Below, piece after piece: positions 48,067 through 61,000 of a DNA stretch of 64,000 bases; position 1 is the first letter of the stretch, and every line of letters starts with the position of its first letter. The DNA lies in NCBI GenBank assembly GCA_947568835.1, contig OX387603.1, positions 10,909,943 through 10,973,942 on the forward strand, written 5' to 3'. This DNA comes from Protonemura montana (taxonomy: Eukaryota > Arthropoda > Insecta > Plecoptera > Nemouridae). Below the pieces are notes generated by a model. The model was not told the origin of the DNA and did not search any database. It saw only the letters and a list, made by a program, of their open reading frames with translations. A program made the translations under genes and the position numbers.

Positions 48067-48784
48067 GGTGGGCACCTTTGGGGACGTTGCTAGGTTGGTG
48101 GTAAACGGGTGGTCCAAAATTGGCACTCGCTGGATTGGCCAAAGCGTTTCGCCCTAATTTGGTGGTCTTTGATTTCCAGAACTAGTTCGAAGAACTATAA
48201 AGTCACTTGGTAGCGCGTGAAGATCTCACAAAAACGTTCGTTGGAATATACACTTTTTCATGCCAGTCTGCTAAACCTCTAAGGCGTCGTCGTATGTTAC
48301 GTATGGCCCATTATTTCCTATTTAAGTGACCTTTAAGTATGTGTGGTCACGTTGCCCCTAAGACCTTAGTAAAGTACACACACGTAATTTCGATTAACCT
48401 TTCGACCCCTAAACCCAATACCGAGACCACTAAACGACCCTTCACCTCTCTCTGAACGGCAACCTGTGAACGACCCTGTGAGGCCTACTGTCGCTCGCTA
48501 GGTCGATGTCGAAGTGGCTCCCGTAGTCCCTTGGGAGACCGACGCCGCAGTAAGATGGCGCCGAGCGACGCCAATCGGCGCCGGGGGGCGGCGTCGACGT
48601 GGCCAATGAGGCATTGTCGCGGCCGGTGGTCCACCCTTATTTGCTCCCTGCGTGATCTGCTGGAGCGGTGTAGGTGGTCGACATGAAAATGGATCGGCAA
48701 AGGCCGCTGGCGAAGGGATGCGAAATTTGTTGTTTTTAATCATATACATTACCGCTCCTTGTATGATAGGTATAAGGTAATTGA

Positions 48785-48905
48785 TTGATTTGTGGTGTTT
48801 GACGACGCACTGTTTTGACGAAGGGCCCAGCGGCACTGGCCTTGTGGCGTCGGTGAATGAGTGGAGTGGAAGATGATGAAGATGTTGATGAACTTAACTG
48901 TATTA
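48785..48905 (-). mobile_element. 5S-SINE 3' fragment
   Basis: TTTGTGGTGTTTGACGACGC through GGCGTCGGTGAATGAGTGG and GATGATGAAG matches the 3' 110 bp of the family. The rest is missing, so it is truncated at its 5' side. Confidence 0.7.
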
Positions 48906-49204
48906 GGTAATATGTAAGAGGTAAGGTATACAGTGCACGATTTGTTTTTCCTTCTAACTATACATGGCAGTTCCGCAATTTTTTCTGGGCATGCTGGGTG
49001 AAATAAGTAATATGCGTAGAGTATGTACAAGATGTGTAGCACTTCGCTGTCCAACAAATAACCGGAACCACATTGCCTGCTAGGCAGGCGCGCATAGGCC
49101 CAAGGTTGTGATCACACCCCGAGCCTCGATATAATTTCGGGCCTCAGCCTAAATTGAGTACGTGCTTGCCTGGAACTGGCAGCTAATTAATAACAATATA
49201 TAAT

Positions 49205-49545
49205 AATAATAATAATAATGGTTTTTTATTCCGGCAACAAAATATACATACAAAGATATATATACATAAATATTGTTATGAAATACGTTAAATAAAAACC
49301 AAATTAATATCTTTGTCTTTCTATCCACGTATTTGTTTGTGTTATTGCGATAATGAATCTCTACAAATTACATGTATATGAATGGTAGTTTCTTTTATCA
49401 ATGCTCCGGAGATATCGAATGTTCTCAGTAGCATCGAGCTTGAACTATACATTCGTTGCTGGTAAGCCACCGCCGTGCTATGTAGAAGGATGCAATATTC
49501 TGCTTTGGGTTTGGTTTGGACGCTATTTTCGAGTTTCATAGTATT
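49205..49545 (-). mobile_element. LINE 3' end with (ATT)n tail
   Basis: On the minus strand a reverse-transcriptase-like C-terminal frame (49539-49342) is followed by a 3' UTR ending CCGGAATAAAAAACC and then (ATT)n at 49200-49219. The (ATT)n tail resembles the 5S-SINE tail, so this LINE family is a candidate partner for SINE mobilisation. That is an inference, because no other shared 3' sequence is evident. Confidence 0.45.
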
Positions 49546-51317
49546 TTAGTACATGGAATTACCAACACTGACGGAAAGATCACCCTAACAACATTACAAA
49601 AATGCCTTTCAGTCATTCTTGGAACGAACTACGAGAAGTCGGAATGAACTTCCGAGGCTTTTCCGAACGACCGACCTTTGAAAAGAGTATTATTCTAGCA
49701 AATAGCTGTTAGTAATAACAGGGAAATAGAAAGTACCGTTGAAAAGTACCGTTCCAGTATGAAGCCGAAAAGCTAGATACCACCAGTATGATTACAATTG
49801 AAATTATATGTTGCACACTTAAATTAACTGACACTTTCATACAGGTCGGCAGGGCGGCATTACCAAGTATTCAGTATCGAGCAAAGCGTTCTTTTACCGA
49901 ACCCGTGCATTGCCTGCAGCACCTTACATATTTAAGGAGCATTTCTCATGTGTTGCGGGCTTGTATATTCTGGACACCCAAAATCATATTACGAACAAAT
50001 TATTAAAGCAAGTTTGTTGGAATTCTTCGGAGAAACACTTTCAGCCGAGTGGCATAACCGGCCATAGGTAAACTCGGGTAAACTGACAATAGTAAGAATT
50101 CTCTCATCTTTAAGTTTAAACATATTTTCTCGGATTTGATATCCTGCTACAAACTGCAGTTTCCTCAATTATCTTTAGCCACGAAACAAAATAACGTGTT
50201 GATCTGGGCGATGCAGCCTTGCAGTGTGATGGGACTATGGACCATAGAGTTGGATCCAATTTCATGGCGAGAGCACCGTATCCCTAGTCCTGACTGCTAT
50301 CTAGATCCGGGACTCAATAGGGCTCGCAAAGTCCCCTGCACATGTAGCCTAGAAAGGGATATAATCTTCCAACTGTGGTCGAATTTGCTGGGTTCATATC
50401 TCTTCGACACATCTAGCCCCGAATTAAATGTTAACCCAATGAGCTTGAGAAAGAACGCCGTTGTTGTCAAACACCAAAGCAACACTTCTCCACGAGGCTG
50501 GTCCAAAACTTCATCAGCCACGTGTGCTTGTCCAGCTCTTGAGATAACCTCCGTCACGATAAGCTACGATAGCATACCACTTGCCATCACGAAATTGCCC
50601 TGCGAGATTTACAATATTGCATCGGGTTCGATCCCCAGCAGAGACGCATAATATCGACGTGCTCCCGCCCCACCCCACCGCAAGTAGCACGTGTGATTGT
50701 TGGTGCAGGTGCACGCACCGTCCTTTGTTTCCTGAACCTCGCGAGGGTTGATTGTTGACAGGGCGCGAATGAGTCAACGTTGCAGTTCAAAGGAGACGCC
50801 GCCCAGCGGTCTTAGCGCCGCCGTCGAAGACGAGTGGCCAGCGAGCCGTGGTCCATTGGATGAGCGCTCTTGCGTTGCCGACGACCCCTGAGCACGTGTT
50901 CAGTTCGTTCGACCCCCCTAGTTTAACACTTCATTGTTACTAGCTAATCCACTCAGGCGGGGCAAGGTGATCTGGATCACTCCATTATCTGGGCATTACA
51001 AACAAATTATGGACAGGGGCGCTCAATGGATTCGATACAATAGATGCAAGTTTTTGGGTATGGGGTTGCCGTGACCCCTTTTGAAGTGCGGTTTTGCGTT
51101 GCGGCAGCTGACGGGGACGGTCGAGGATAGGAAAGTGTCCAAAGAAGGAGTCGTTGTCGGCGTTGTCGTCTTCGGCGGCGGCGGCGGCAGCGGCGGCAGC
51201 GGCGGGGTCATTGAGGATAAACGTGTGAAAGAGAATGTTGGGCTGATGAAACTGTGAACATATTTGAGGTTTCTGGCCCACGGGATGGGGAGGAGAGGGG
51301 AGCTCGATATCGATCCA

Positions 51318-51336
51318 CAGGTGCGGCATTTCCCAC
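51318..51336 (+). promoter_or_regulatory. Candidate PTF1 composite site upstream of ptf1a
   Basis: CAGGTG, six bases (CGGCAT), TTCCCAC. It has the same E-box core, the same spacing and the same TC-box as the minus-strand site at 44202-44221. It lies about 3.25 kb upstream of the ptf1a start codon, in a GC-rich island. Autoregulation of ptf1a through such sites is established in vertebrates; here it is inferred. Confidence 0.5.
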
Positions 51337-52043
51337 CCGGCTTCCCGTCCTGTGACGTCACGGAACCTGGCGGGAAGAAAAACAGGGACGACAGGTCGGG
51401 AGACTTGTCGTATTGCAAAATTACGTACTCCGTTTCAAATAAAAATTTTGCTGCCATATCCTTACCTAAAATCTATGTATAACCACAGGTTTAACGAAAT
51501 ACATTCGAGTATATCGAAGCCAAGTTACAACCAAAGCTGTTACAATAGTAGTTCGATATCCATCCAATTCCATGGTGATATCAGATACATAAGCTCTTCG
51601 CCCATGATCACAGAACTGGAACACAAGCTTACCAAACGTATGCTTAACAGAGTCATAACTTCATGAGTCAAAACGTATTGCACTGAGTAAATTTGATCAG
51701 AATTTAGTTCAAGTTCAAATGGATGCAGATCATGCCGAACTTGTGATTTAAACGCCGCGGTTTGTTTGCCATGCTACGTCACAATCGTCAGTTTCCCCAC
51801 ACTTCATCACTCGAGGAAAGTCTGTCGCTCGAGCGCGCGACGCGTGCCTAACAGCTCGGGATATCTGTCTTTATCTGTCTTTTACATTATATTAATAAAT
51901 TTTAGGTGCTGTTTTTGATGCAACTGAGACTCAGAAACGCTGTGGCCTACGTTTTTCCGGTTTTTAAAGGCACAAGAGAAAAGGAGACCGGCTGCTTTGA
52001 GGTTATGTGTTGCTAGCTAAAGAACTTCAAGTGTGTTAAAAGG

Positions 52044-55000
52044 ATGGATTGCTTTGATCCCGAAATGGATATGGAAGGCCATTGCGTTGTCACAGCAACG
52101 CAGCCTCTAAAGGAAGCTCTAGAGCCTTTGAGTGACTTTGAGGACCACTGGCAGCGCACCGAAGGAGGCATCTTGCCAGGTATGCTCTCTTAAATTTCAC
52201 TGCAAACTGCAATCTACCCTAAACAAACCCCAGAAAAACTAACGTGATTCTTCCTCGACAGGCTCAGAGTATGCTTGGCTGAGTCGCGGCCCAAGGTTTC
52301 GGGTTGTTTCAACCTTGACCGGTGCCTCGGTGATGGACTGGAGCTTCAACTCGCCCCTTGAGAGAGCGGTCATCACTTGTGCTATTCCACTTCCTGTAAA
52401 TTTTGGCCTTAGACACAATGGAAAACAAGATATAGGTCTGCGGCTTGCAGTTGGCCTAATTGTAGAGGGACATGGAGGCTTGGTGGTTGTCTTAGCGACA
52501 GGTCCAGCCATTCGCACACGTGTGCTCAACTCAGTACGCGTGTACTCAAAAGTGAGTATGATAATCTTATCTGTTGAATCTATAACTTGCTTGAAATTGT
52601 TCTAAAACAATGCTTATTGTTTTATTTAAATTCGAGTAACATTTATAGTTAGAGCCAGCTATTAGAGACAATTATTCTGGGAAATACCTACAAATATTTC
52701 CATCAGTGTAGAGTCAAGTGTAGCTATTCCATCATCTAGTAAATATATTAAATATTAATGGTAGTTTGCTATAGGGTCATTCCATGTGTAATCACTCACT
52801 TTTAATTAAATTTCACTTTGACCGACCCAGATTTTGATGAAAATTGGTATACTTGTTAAGTTTGTTGACTTAGGGGCTATTTTTTTTTTTTTTTTTTTTT
52901 GGTCCAACCGTTCGGATATTACAAGGGGGGGAAGTTGGGGTCATTTTGCCCCCCGGGCGTGTAGTGACCACCCTTTCTACGCAATATCTAGGGTTCTATG
53001 GGAGCTACAGAGCTGGGAAAAAAATCATCTGAAAGGTAATTTCATACCCTACCTGAATATGGAAACAAAAATGACGATATGTTAATACGAATTTAATTGT
53101 GATTTTACACATCTGCATTTTCCAAAATGACCATATCGCTGATGAGTCATTTTTGATTTGCCTGATTTTTTTTCTATATATACAGAACATACATATGATC
53201 ATGTGTTCCAAAAATCAAGATGGGTGTTTTACCACTTTCCAAGAAAAAAAATTTTTTCTATAAAAAAGTGCCTTTTTGCCAGTAGAACAGCATTTTGATC
53301 ACAATTATTGTGATCAGAGCACTGGCATATATTTTATATTAAAGTTGATTTTTGTTTGCACAGTTGCATGTTCTTGAAATGTTATTCTCTACAATACAAA
53401 TCGATTGTTTGCCATATTCCTGTAAATCATGGATCAAGTTGAAACAGTTCATAGAAGTCAAAAGTTTGTTCATTTCTTGTCTGGACTTGCATCTACAAGA
53501 ATCTTAAAATGGTATTCCCTAGAATACAACTATAGATTGTTTGTCATGCTCCTGAATCATGGATCAAGTTGTAACAGGTTACAAGTAAAAAGTTTGGTAA
53601 TTTCTTGTCTGGACTAAAGCAATCAGTCTCTGGCCTCATGTTGATGAGGATAGAAGCTAATTTGCTCTCAAGCACCTTTTATTTAGAGATTCATAATGTG
53701 CTCAATTTGACTGTTCTTTGAAGAAGAATGTGGACCCATCGAAGATCTAGCGATTAAAAGCATTGAAAGTTTCAATAGTGACCAGCAGTTATCATTAGCT
53801 CTGCGTACTAAGTGTGATAATGTGAAGACCGTGTGTCATTTACATGAAAAGAAATTCCTTCGTCTGTATAGCTGTCACCACAAGTTATGCTGCGATCCGT
53901 TTCAGGCTCACTGTGGAATAGTGAAAGTTAATGGGTTAAGAGAAATTAATGCAGCATCCAGGACGAAATACTTGGAGATTGCCGACCTCATCCCTGGAAA
54001 GAAATTATGCTCAACTTGCCGTAAGCTGCTCTCGCTCAGGCTGAAGGAACTAACAACCGTTTCTGTTCTAACGCCAACTAAATCCACTGAACTTGACCTA
54101 CCTTTCGTGGACATACCCTGTGAAGCAGATGCCGTGAATCAGTCTTTAGCTGCATTTGGTGTGTCACCTATTAATACCACCAAACTAAAGGGTAAATCTA
54201 TGTTTTATTCGAAAAGAAAGTTCAGCGAAATAACACAAGGTGTAAAGAAGAGATTGGAACTAGTATCTCCCAGTAATGAAGAAATCAGCAAAGAAGATTT
54301 GACATCTTCAGAGGAGTGCAAGGACAGCATCCGTGATGGGTCAGAGATAATAGCACAACTGAAAGAAAAGTTTAAGACGAGTACCAGAAGCGAGAAAATA
54401 ACAATTTTATCTGTGCTTCCAAAAAGTTGGAGCATTAAGAGAATAATGCAAGAGTTCAATGCATCTAACCATTTGGTACGTAAAACCAAACAACTAGTAA
54501 AGGCCCAAGGGATACTGCCATCTGCAAATCAAAAAGCAGGAAAAACTCTTTCCCCTGATTGCATTCAACTGATTGAAGAGTTTTATGAAAATGATGATGT
54601 AAGCCGTGTCATGCCGGGTAAAAAAGATTTTGTCTCGGTTAAAGTGGGTGACAATCGAGTTCACCGCCAGAAGAGACTAGTGTTAAGCAACTTAAGTGAA
54701 GTGTATCGCAGCTTCAAAGATAAATATCCTGACATCAAGGTTGGATTCTCGAAGTTTGCAGAGCTCAGACCCAAACATTGTGTTCTGGCAGGAGCAGCTG
54801 GGACACATTCTGTCTGTGTCTGTACGATACACCAAAACGTTAAGTTGATGGCTTTGGGAGCAAAGCTGCCTTTGCTTTCAGACGGTACCATCAAATCATA
54901 CCAACACTGCCTTGCCAGCCTCATGTGCAACCCCCCGCTTCTCAACTGCTTTGTAGGAAAGTGTGGCAATTGTCCGGGAACCGATGAACTTCGTGAATGG

Positions 55001-58000
55001 CTAGAAATCTCATTCAGTGAAAATTTCATAGACTCTGTGACTTATAAACAGTGGCTGTCAACAGACAGATGTACCCTAGAGACAATTACGAAACCTACAG
55101 ATGAGTTTGTTGACTGTTTTATTGAAAAATGCATTTTATTAAGAAATCATGATTTTATTGCACGGCAGCAAGCGGCATTCATGCAGGAGAAGAAAGCCAA
55201 CCTTAAACCAGGGGAAGTTTTAGTAGTGGGCGACTTCGCTGAGAATTATTCTTTTGTGCTCCAGGATGCTGCACAAGGTTACCATTGGAATAACAGCCAA
55301 TGCACCCTTCACCCATTTGTGTGTTACTTTAAGCCTGAAGATCGAGACATACAACATTTAAGTTACGTTGTCATTTCTGACTCGCTAACTCATGACACCG
55401 TTACTGTGCACACTTTCCAAAAGCACCTGATAAGACACCTGAAACAAAACATTTCGGATGTATCCCATTTAATTTACTTTTCTGATGGAGCGGCAGCCCA
55501 ATATAAGAATAAGAAGAATTTTTCCAACTTGTGCCATCATGAAGTTGACTTCGAACTAACTGCTGAGTGGCATTTTTTTGCCACATCCCACGGTAAAGGA
55601 CCATGCGATGGAGTTGGTGGGACTGTAAAACGAAATGCAGCACGGGCAAGTTTACAGAAACCATATGCCGACCAAATAATGACGCCGATAGACTTTTACC
55701 GGTGGGCAACAGAAAATGTGTGGACTGTAAATTTTGTGTTTGTAGCCAATGAAGAGATTACAGCAAATGGCATCAAACTTAAAGAACGATTCAAAGAATT
55801 AAAAACTATCGTAGGCACAAGAAGCTTTCATGCGTTCTACCCAAAATCGCTAACTTCCTTACATGTGAAACACTTTTCTCTTTCTGAAGAAATCAACATT
55901 GTGAAGATTGTTGAGAAAAATGAAGAAGGAGAAGAAGAAGAAGAAGAAGAAGAGGAGGAAGCAACAGCAGCAGAAATACCCGAGTTTGAGTTCAAAGACG
56001 TGGGCAGTTTCATCACTGTAGCATACAACGAAGACTGGTGGCTAGCGTGTGTTCTTGAAAAATCATCACAGTCTCTTGAACTTCAAGTCAACTTTCTACA
56101 CCCTCATGGACCAGCTCCATCATATTTTTATCCCAGTGTACAAGACAAACTAATTGTAGCTTTTGCTGATGTTTTAACACTGGCCGACCCCAACACGGCA
56201 ACTGGTCGAACATACTTTTTGTCGGCTACAGACACCAACAGGGCAACAGCAGGGCTTATAAAATATGTACCTCAATAAGGTAAACTACATCTCTCTTAAG
56301 ATATGCAAATTTGTACTTCATAGTAGCTATGATTGTAAGTAATGATCATTTTCTTGAATGTTGTCTTAAATTCAGTTCATATTAATTTATATTATGAATG
56401 AATTTGCAGAAAACATTTTTTTTTCTTGGAAAGTAGTAGAACACCCATCTTGATTTTTGGAACACATGATCATATGTATGTTCTGTACATATAGAAAAAA
56501 AATCAGGCAAATCAAAAATGACTCATCAGCGATATGGTCATTTTGGAAAATGCAGATGTGTAAAATCACAATTAAATTCGTATTAACATATCGTCATTTT
56601 TGTTTCCATATTCAGGTAGGGTATGAAATTACCTTTCAGATGATTTTTTTCCCAGCTCTGTAGCTCCCATAGAACCCTAGATATTGCGTAGAAAGGGTGG
56701 TCACTACACGCGCGGGGGGCAAAATGACCCCAACTTCCCCCCCTTGTAATATCCGAACGGTTGGACCAAAAAAAAAAAAATTAAAAAATAGCCCCTAAGT
56801 CAACAAACTTAACAAGTATACCAATTTTCATCAAAATCTGGGTCGGTCAAAGTTTGAGGTGAGTGATTACACATGGAATGACCCTATAGCTGTATATAGT
56901 TGTACTAAAAATGAATGAGGTATTCATTGTATTGAGAAAGCTCAACTTTGAAAACACCTGTTGCATGGTATTGCAACCTTTCTGCGTGCATTGATGCCGT
57001 AAAAAGTTCACTTTTAAATTCAAGACAAACAATGCAAGATTTATATCTCATTCTGACCTTGTCTCGCTAGGTGTTGTCCATGGCTTTGGTGACCAGCGAG
57101 ATGCAAGACGACGATGAATCACCGCTGCACTCAGCGCTGTGCCGAATGCAGGGTGTACTTGCACTGGGTCTACTCGGTGGCGAAGTGCTGCTGCTGGATC
57201 TCAGGGCTGACGATTCCGAAACGGACCGATTTGGAGGCGGCGAGACGCATGTGATGCCGTTCACTGTGCGCGACGATCTTGTGCACAAGATGGCCGAGGC
57301 GGCAATCACTGGCGATCATCTTGCCCTGATGCTCAACTGTAAGCACCCCCTCTTACCAATGTTCTAATTTTCCTAAGTGCTAGTTTCTCAGTGTTCAGAA
57401 CATAACAGGCAGATTGTTTGTTATTTGCCTGGCAACAGCCAATCAGATGTTTTTAGTTTGTTAACAGTCAGTTAATTACTTTCAGTACGAAAAGTTACAC
57501 TGGAAAACCGGCTCTTAAGCTTGTTAGAAATTGAATGTCAGTAGATATGTGGAAAATTATTCCAGGGTCTGATTTCTAACTGTACAAAATAACTAGTAGG
57601 TTAGAAGCCGTGGTTTCTAAAACATTTCTAGAATCTCTTTAATGATGCATAAATTTGCCATGCTTTGGATTTTTTCTTGTTACTTATTTGTATCTTATGA
57701 AAGAGTAGCATCGATTTTAAATTTACTTATTTGCTCTTAAAAAACAGCCAGCTTCCTTCGTCTCCCACCGTGTTTAACACTGCGACACAATCATTTAATG
57801 TGTGATGTTTTTTTTCAGCGGGTTCGTTTGTTGAAGGGCAGTTCATGCTGCAGTCCCCTGATGGTAGAGTCAAGTCCAAGTCTTCAAAGAACCTGGTGGG
57901 CGTACCGTCGCTGCTTTATGTCCCGCAGTTGGCATCTCTTTGCATCGGTTTCAGCTTTGGAGTATTTCAGCTGTGGAGTCTCGCTGACTTCACCCTCCTG

Positions 58001-61000
58001 TGAGTTCCACGTTCCTTTCAAAGGAAGTTTCTATATTAGACACTAGATTTGAAACAAGTGTGAGGTATGCAAATTTTGAATCGATGCAGGATGTCAAAAT
58101 TATAAATGAATCTTTAGTAGTTTTCTTGATGATTAATTCCCACCCGTGAAATTGTTTTATTCGCCGGGTAGCGTGCTGTACTTTACCAGTATCCATTTAT
58201 TAGCATGGTTACAGTTGGCAAACATAGATGTAGACTTTTTATATTAGTCAGCTTCACAATACTCGAGTAATTCACATGCACTTGTTGAGATACACAAACG
58301 AAGACTAAGGAAACGACAGGTTAAATCAATACGCAAATGGCCACAATCAAATACCAAAGATAAACGATGAATTCTGTAAGCCGAAACAACACACTCAAGA
58401 TTTATTTTCTGCCGGGCTCATCGACAGGCTGACCTCACCGCTGCTGGAGTCGCCGCTGCCGGTTGTGCGATTATCATGGCAGCCTCCATCTGACGACCCG
58501 CGAGCTTGCTGCTACCTTTGGGCGGCGCACGCGCACCAGGGCAGTCGGCGCAACCCCATGGCGGCGCTGTATGCTCTCACGTGGGAGCGCTGTCGGCGCA
58601 TCGCCGGCTACGGTGATCTCTATCTGGTGGGTGGGAGAGCAAGGTGGCTATGTCGGGGTTCAAAGAATGGTGCTGTATATATCGGAGTCATTTTTGTTTC
58701 TGCCTGGTGGCACGGAGAGAGATTATTTTATTTCAAAGCATTCCTGGATATCTGTCAAAAAGTATATCAAGTTTAAGAGGTAACACAAATATTTTTGGGA
58801 TACTTGTTGAAGAGTCATACTCATATTCAACTAGGAGGATTGTTGTATTTTGCTACATATAATCATTTTAGGAAATAATTAACTATTACATTTACATCTG
58901 ATCGCAGCACTGAACCACTTTGCCATTACAATTTATTATTTAATAATGCTCTTATTCATTTACATTCAATAGGTACTACCAAACGGTATTACTGCTAATC
59001 TTTCCCTAAACAAAGTTTGTTGTGAAAAATGTTTAATTAATGGGAGTAGTCAGGATCAGTCATGATGAAGATTGCAGTGTGAAACCTGATCTATAGCTGC
59101 AGATGGAGTTATTTTCTTCTGTTCTCTCATTTGAAATACTTCTGGCTTCTTTCTTCAAACCTTGAATCATCTCTCACAAACCACAATAATAGCAAACTCT
59201 TCTGATCACAACTGCCTTTTAAAGTTACAAATGTGTTTGATTCCAGACACTGCAGTCTTGCCGTCTAGTGTTTGAGCTAGAGGTGGCTCCAGTGGACCAC
59301 GCAGATGACGTCTCGCTGATGGACGTTCAAACTGTGACACGGCGCCCGCCTGCTGGCGACGCAAGCCTCGCTTTGTTCTCGTGGAGCGCCGGTCATAAAG
59401 CAGGCGCGCTGCTTTTCGACCTCGATCAGTGGTATGTGACCACGTGAAATATTTGTTTATTGCTTCATTTATTGTTTTAAACGATGCACTGTTTTGATAA
59501 TGAGACCTGTGGCACTAGTCTAATGGCATTGCTGAATGAGTAGGTGGAGAACGATGATGATTAACCTAACCTAGCCTAAAAGTGAGGATGTAGACCTAGT
59601 GGCGGTACGTAACATCTCCTGTCGAGAGCACCAAGGGAACCTCGCGCTTAACGTCCCTTCTGAATCATGGGGCAACTCGCACAACAGGATTCCTCCACTT
59701 ATCCATGCTGTCGAGTGGTTGATCAGCAATTCGACTTAAGTTTATGTACTTCCTTTTATCACTCTAATCTCTGTCTCTTCCAAATAAAATTTTTCACAGA
59801 AATGATGGGTCTACCGTCCAATAATTAACATGGCAAAATAATGCTCAAATTCAGAGAGCTCTCGAGAACCAGTGTTACCTACGCACCAAACTCTCCAGCT
59901 CTGTAGCTTACCTCAATAGAAATGGCAGATTAGGAAACTAGGGAAATAGGGTTCATGGGCTACCTGGCTCAGATAAACACGGCAAACGTACTCGTAGAAC
60001 CCTCTTTTTCTTTTAAAATCAAGTGTATCTACCTCTGTATGTGCTGTTTCCTTCTTTCCCCTTCTCCAATTATCATTCCTGAGATTTGCAACAAGAATTA
60101 AACAAAATGTCGACCGTACAGGTACAAGGCGCAGATGCCGAACCGAGTCTGCGCCGGTGCTGAGACGTTCCTTGCGCGGTACTCGGTCGACCACGACGGC
60201 GACACGGACCAGCCGTATCTGGCCGCTCGACTTAATGATGCTAGCGTCACACGGTTCGACGCCATACGCCTTCGCGAGGAGCATTTCTTTCCGGCGTCCA
60301 CCTCCTTTCGTAAGTCGACCAATTTATGACGTAAAACACCTTTTATCACCTGCCAACACACTGAAAGTATATTTATTGAAAATAATAAAAAACGAGATTT
60401 CTTAGAGGCCTTGCTAGATGCAGCATGGTACTTTTTTTTTTTTTAAATCTTAAAAGGGACTGCGTATAAAATGCACTTTGCTACAGACAAAATTAGCAAA
60501 TTAAGGCGTAAAATCAGTGGCTGCTTAAATCTGTTTACGATATTTTTAAATTGGCTGCAAGCATACTTAGTTCCTACCATTAGGATTACAGTGTAGCACT
60601 TGAGTGAAAATTCGTTCAAGAAATGCCCCCCAGTATTGCTACCAATTCATGAATGAAATTTTAGTTAGTGATATCAGTGGCAGGATTTAAAAATACTTAC
60701 GCCTGCAAAATAATTTTTAAGATTGTTGAAATTGGTAGAAAAGTACTTGAAGCGCTTGAAGATAATGAATCGTTGCACTGAAAACGCTTAAGAGCAAAAA
60801 AATATGGTAGACATTAGTGGATGATTTGCAGTGTTTTTAAAAGTGACAGTTGGTCTGAATGTCACCCGAAAACGACTGGCGTAAAAGTATGTTCTCTCGC
60901 TGAATGGAGTGTTAAAAGACAATTACCAGAAAAGCTTCATCTAAAGAAAATCAGTCGCTGTGGTAGTCACTGTTCATCTGGCACCAGTAGTTTTGCCTAC

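Larger units (their letters stand above)
48130..52043. other. Upstream region of ptf1a and promoter of ELYS
   Basis: Mostly non-coding. 48370-48700 and 50700-51400 are GC-rich islands. A minus-strand frame (51329 to 50985) starts at an ATG and contains an alanine run, then EDDNADNDSFFGHFPILD. This recalls the acidic N-terminus of vertebrate PTF1A, and it might be an alternative 5' exon spliced to 48.1 kb. The evidence is weak. A CRE-like TGACGTCA occurs at 51353. The 50136-50651 plus frame has no recognisable homology. Confidence 0.35.
52774..56884 (+). mobile_element. 4.1-kb DNA transposon with long inverted repeats
   Basis: The ends GGGTCATTCCATGTG and its inverse begin ~480-bp terminal inverted repeats (52774-53256 and 56406-56884). 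The repeats are nearly identical apart from a poly(T) length difference and small changes near the tip. The flanks are TATA on both sides (52770-52773, 56885-56888). Because the bases next to the tip are also TA, the duplication could instead be TA with tips TAGGG. The element carries one long transposase-like gene in the plus orientation, the same as ELYS. High arm identity and the intact ORF suggest recent insertion. The superfamily was not resolved by eye. Confidence 0.88.

Noticed and set aside
50560-50645. tRNA gene or tRNA-derived SINE
   Set aside because: GGTTCGATCCCC (50625-50636) looks like a B box, but no A box at proper distance and no cloverleaf could be drawn.
50136-50651. 171-codon plus-strand ORF as a gene
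   Set aside because: No homology, no splice context, and the minus strand is also open over much of it; the composition is not clearly coding.
53429-53617. Separate small protein in the transposon
   Set aside because: It lies within an imperfect tandem duplication and shows no motif; a spliced 5' exon of the transposase could lie here but cannot be defined.
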